DNA from: Shewanella baltica
GTDB lineage: Bacteria; Pseudomonadota; Gammaproteobacteria; Enterobacterales; Shewanellaceae
Assembly: GCF_900456975.1 (NCBI RefSeq)
Contig: NZ_UGYM01000002.1
Coordinates: forward strand, 4,650,001-4,714,000
Reading direction: 5' to 3'
Length of the DNA stretch: 64,000 nt
The notes under the pieces are model-generated. The model saw only the letters and a program-made list of their open reading frames with translations, did no database searches and was not told the origin of the DNA. The position numbers and the translations under genes were made by a program. Shown here piece after piece: positions 62,618 to 64,000 of the stretch; positions within the stretch are counted from its first letter, which is position 1, and every line of letters begins with the position of its first letter.

Positions 62618-63663
62618 TTAAGGATGTAACGCTTGGCTTGAGGCATTACCTTTACACCATTTACCGCTGTTGGGCTGCTTTTTAAACGCGCACATGCTAT
62701 CCCATCGACCACTTATGCCACTGTATTGACGACGAAACTCTTTGGCTGACGTGAGCCACGCATCGGGTGCAATGCCTAATTCATTGAGTTGTTTCGGCCG
62801 TTGATTATCGATATAGCCTTTCTTATCAAGGCGGATGGCGCGACCCGTCTAATCAATCAGTTCGAGATAATCGGCAAAATGAAACGGAATGCCCGCTTGC
62901 TCATTCAGGTGTGCTGCGCCATCGAATTGGACGAGAGACTTGTGGTAAATATGAGTTTCATTGGTTGCGGAGTCAGTTTGTAGCGTTGAGATAGCTAATG
63001 GGCGATTGGGTGAATTGAGCGAGTTAATTCGCTCCTGAATCGATGTAAAATCAGAGAATTGCAAAGAATCGGCAATACCCGCTCTGATTGGATTTAAATC
63101 GACATACATCATACACGCGAGCAGGGCTTGTTCATCTAACAGCGCTTGCGATTTAAATCGGCCTTCCCAAAAGCACCTTTGCACTCATCTTCACGATTGG
63201 CCTTGCGGGCAATTTCTTCATTTAAACAACGCATAAACCAAGAAATACTGCTTAATTGCTCATGCCACTCGGTAATTAAGCCATCGAGTAATATGTGTTC
63301 ACCGCCGATTAAAGCATCACCATTCATATACTTAGTAGCAATTGCATGGCCTTTAGTGATTTGGCACCAACGGCTGATAATATCTTTTTGCGTTAACGAT
63401 TTGGCCTTATCGACATCTATTTTAAGCACTAAATGATAGTGATTGTTCATCACCGCGTAGGCGCAAATATCGATACAAAATATCGCAGACAAGGCTTTGA
63501 TTTTATCAACTATCCAGCCACGTCGATGCTCGTAACTGCGCCCCGAAAGCTTATCCTCACCGCACAAAAAGGCCCTTCTAACACAGTGAGTTATCACATG
63601 ATAGAAGGGCGTTGTATTGGCATCAATTAGCTGTCTTCTGGCCGAAGTCATTGCAAACTCCAC
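62618..63663 (-). pseudogene. REP-associated tyrosine transposase (RAYT, IS200/Y1 type), frameshifted and interrupted
   Basis: The minus-strand gene starts at 63663 and encodes a Y1 transposase with the HUH motif in MNNHYHLVLKID, then WFMRCLNEEIARKANRED. Near 63170-63180 the frame shifts: the expected FWEGRFKSQALLDE lies in another frame, which continues MMYVDLNPIRAGIADS. At 62849-62851 a TAG interrupts HFADYLELID; in-frame coding resumes (TGRAIRLDKKGYIDNQRPK, then EFRRQYSGISGRW) to the natural stop at 62618. The intact protein would have about 348 residues. RAYTs mobilise or spread REP palindromes in genomes. With one frameshift and one nonsense codon this copy is dead, unless the frameshift is a sequencing error and the TAG is read through. 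Confidence 0.88.
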
Positions 63664-63748
63664 ACAGACAAAATCAGAGTGATTTAAAGCCTAGTTGAAG
63701 AGTCTGAAAAACAAAAAGATATACCTGTACCTGCTATTTTCCTGTATT

Positions 63749-64000
63749 TTACGGTAGCTCGACGAATCTTCTATTTCTGTATATCTCAGTTAATTTTTCA
63801 TTATCAAACCTTAATTCGACAATATCCATAGAACTAGCATTTAAATAAAAAACCCATCTATCACTTTTTTTAAACTCTTCACCAGAGTTTTTATGAAAAT
63901 ATGGCTCAATAAAAACATCGAATCCTTTATCTGTAACAAGAAGTTTAGAAGCACTTTCTGAAACCTTGACAAGGATAAAAACTTTGTCGCCTGAACTTTT
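63749..64000 (-). CDS. C-terminal 83 residues of an unrecognised protein (5' end outside window)
   Basis: The minus-strand frame is open from the window edge (64000) to a TAA at 63749-63751. The peptide has alternating beta-strand character: DKVFILVKVSESASKLLVTD, then GFDVFIEPYFHKNSGEEFKK, then DRWVFYLNASSMDIVELRFD, ending in RRFVELP. It is AT-rich like the rest of the island and does not resemble the core genes. I do not recognise the family. It is probably island cargo; the 85-nt gap to the RAYT start holds nothing visible. Confidence 0.55.
   Translation of the reverse strand, partial: KSSGDKVFILVKVSESASKLLVTDKGFDVFIEPYFHKNSGEEFKKSDRWVFYLNASSMDIVELRFDNEKLTEIYRNRRFVELP

Larger units (their letters stand above)
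56664..64000. mobile_element. Multi-recombinase mobile island inserted next to gor (right end outside window)
   Basis: From the base after the gor stop the sequence becomes clearly AT-richer, and four overlapping or abutting genes encode three tyrosine-recombinase-type proteins plus a small coiled-coil protein. The plan resembles Tn554 (tnpA, tnpB, tnpC) and gamma-mobile-trio islands, which carry defence or toxin cargo. A decayed RAYT gene and the end of an unknown gene follow. No copy of the gor end was seen downstream, so the right boundary is beyond 64000. Confidence 0.7.

Noticed and set aside
62849..63663. Two separate small transposase genes (62849-63184 and 63136-63663)
   Set aside because: They are two halves of one RAYT reading frame split by a frameshift; the coding text also continues past the stop at 62849 to 62618.
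1..64000. CRISPR arrays, tRNA or rRNA genes
   Set aside because: No regularly spaced direct repeats and no cloverleaf or rRNA-like stretches were seen on reading either strand.

Overview
The window looks like a chromosomal segment of a Shewanella-type gammaproteobacterium. Gene content (gor, prlC, rsmJ, rlmJ, TorF-like porins, a DUF3300 protein, an N-terminal stretch resembling the choice-of-anchor H family, many c-di-GMP proteins), protein sequences and codon use all fit that genus. The call is by recognition, not by a database search. No tRNA, rRNA or CRISPR array was seen.

Layout. (1) 1-4976: a PhoP/PhoQ-like two-component operon led by a PepSY protein, flanked by a secreted protein gene and a DUF3300 gene. 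Three near-identical direct-repeat boxes (TGTTCA-N5-TGTTCA type), each exactly 12 nt before a -10-like hexamer, lie in front of all three units, so they probably form a local regulon. (2) 5014-9211: an unknown small protein and a large MASE1-CHASE-PAS-PAS-GGDEF-EAL protein. (3) 10414-19928: a cyoABCDE quinol oxidase operon, whose CyoA carries an unusual Met/His-rich tail, facing an scsABCD copper-tolerance and thiol-redox cluster. (4) 20092-23706: an SDR/LysR divergent pair, a CatB/Vat-like acetyltransferase and an orphan solute-binding protein. (5) 24004-33099: a complete iron-uptake locus with a Fur-box promoter, FecI-type sigma, FecR, TonB-dependent receptor, DUF3649, PepSY and DUF3325 membrane proteins, and a dedicated ExbB-ExbD-ExbD-TonB system, mostly with overlapping or abutting genes. 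(6) 33209-56663: mostly core genes: rsmJ, a GGDEF(degenerate)-EAL protein, rlmJ, an SLT/DUF3137/LemA operon, an AbgT transporter, an AcrAB-type RND pair, TorF-like porin, Tag-like glycosylase, GST, thioesterase, prlC and gor.

(7) 56664-64000: an AT-rich mobile island immediately after the gor stop codon. It has four tightly coupled genes: two tyrosine recombinases with all catalytic residues, a third recombinase-like protein between them that has lost key residues, and a small basic coiled-coil protein. The layout recalls Tn554 tnpABC and gamma-mobile-trio (GMT) islands. A REP-associated (RAYT) transposase pseudogene and the end of an unrecognised gene follow. The right end and most of any cargo lie beyond the window, and this is the best place to look for a new system.

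Start codons were chosen from Shine-Dalgarno spacing, gene overlaps and family length. Several genes use TTG or GTG, and one (the MASE1 protein) may begin at ATA.
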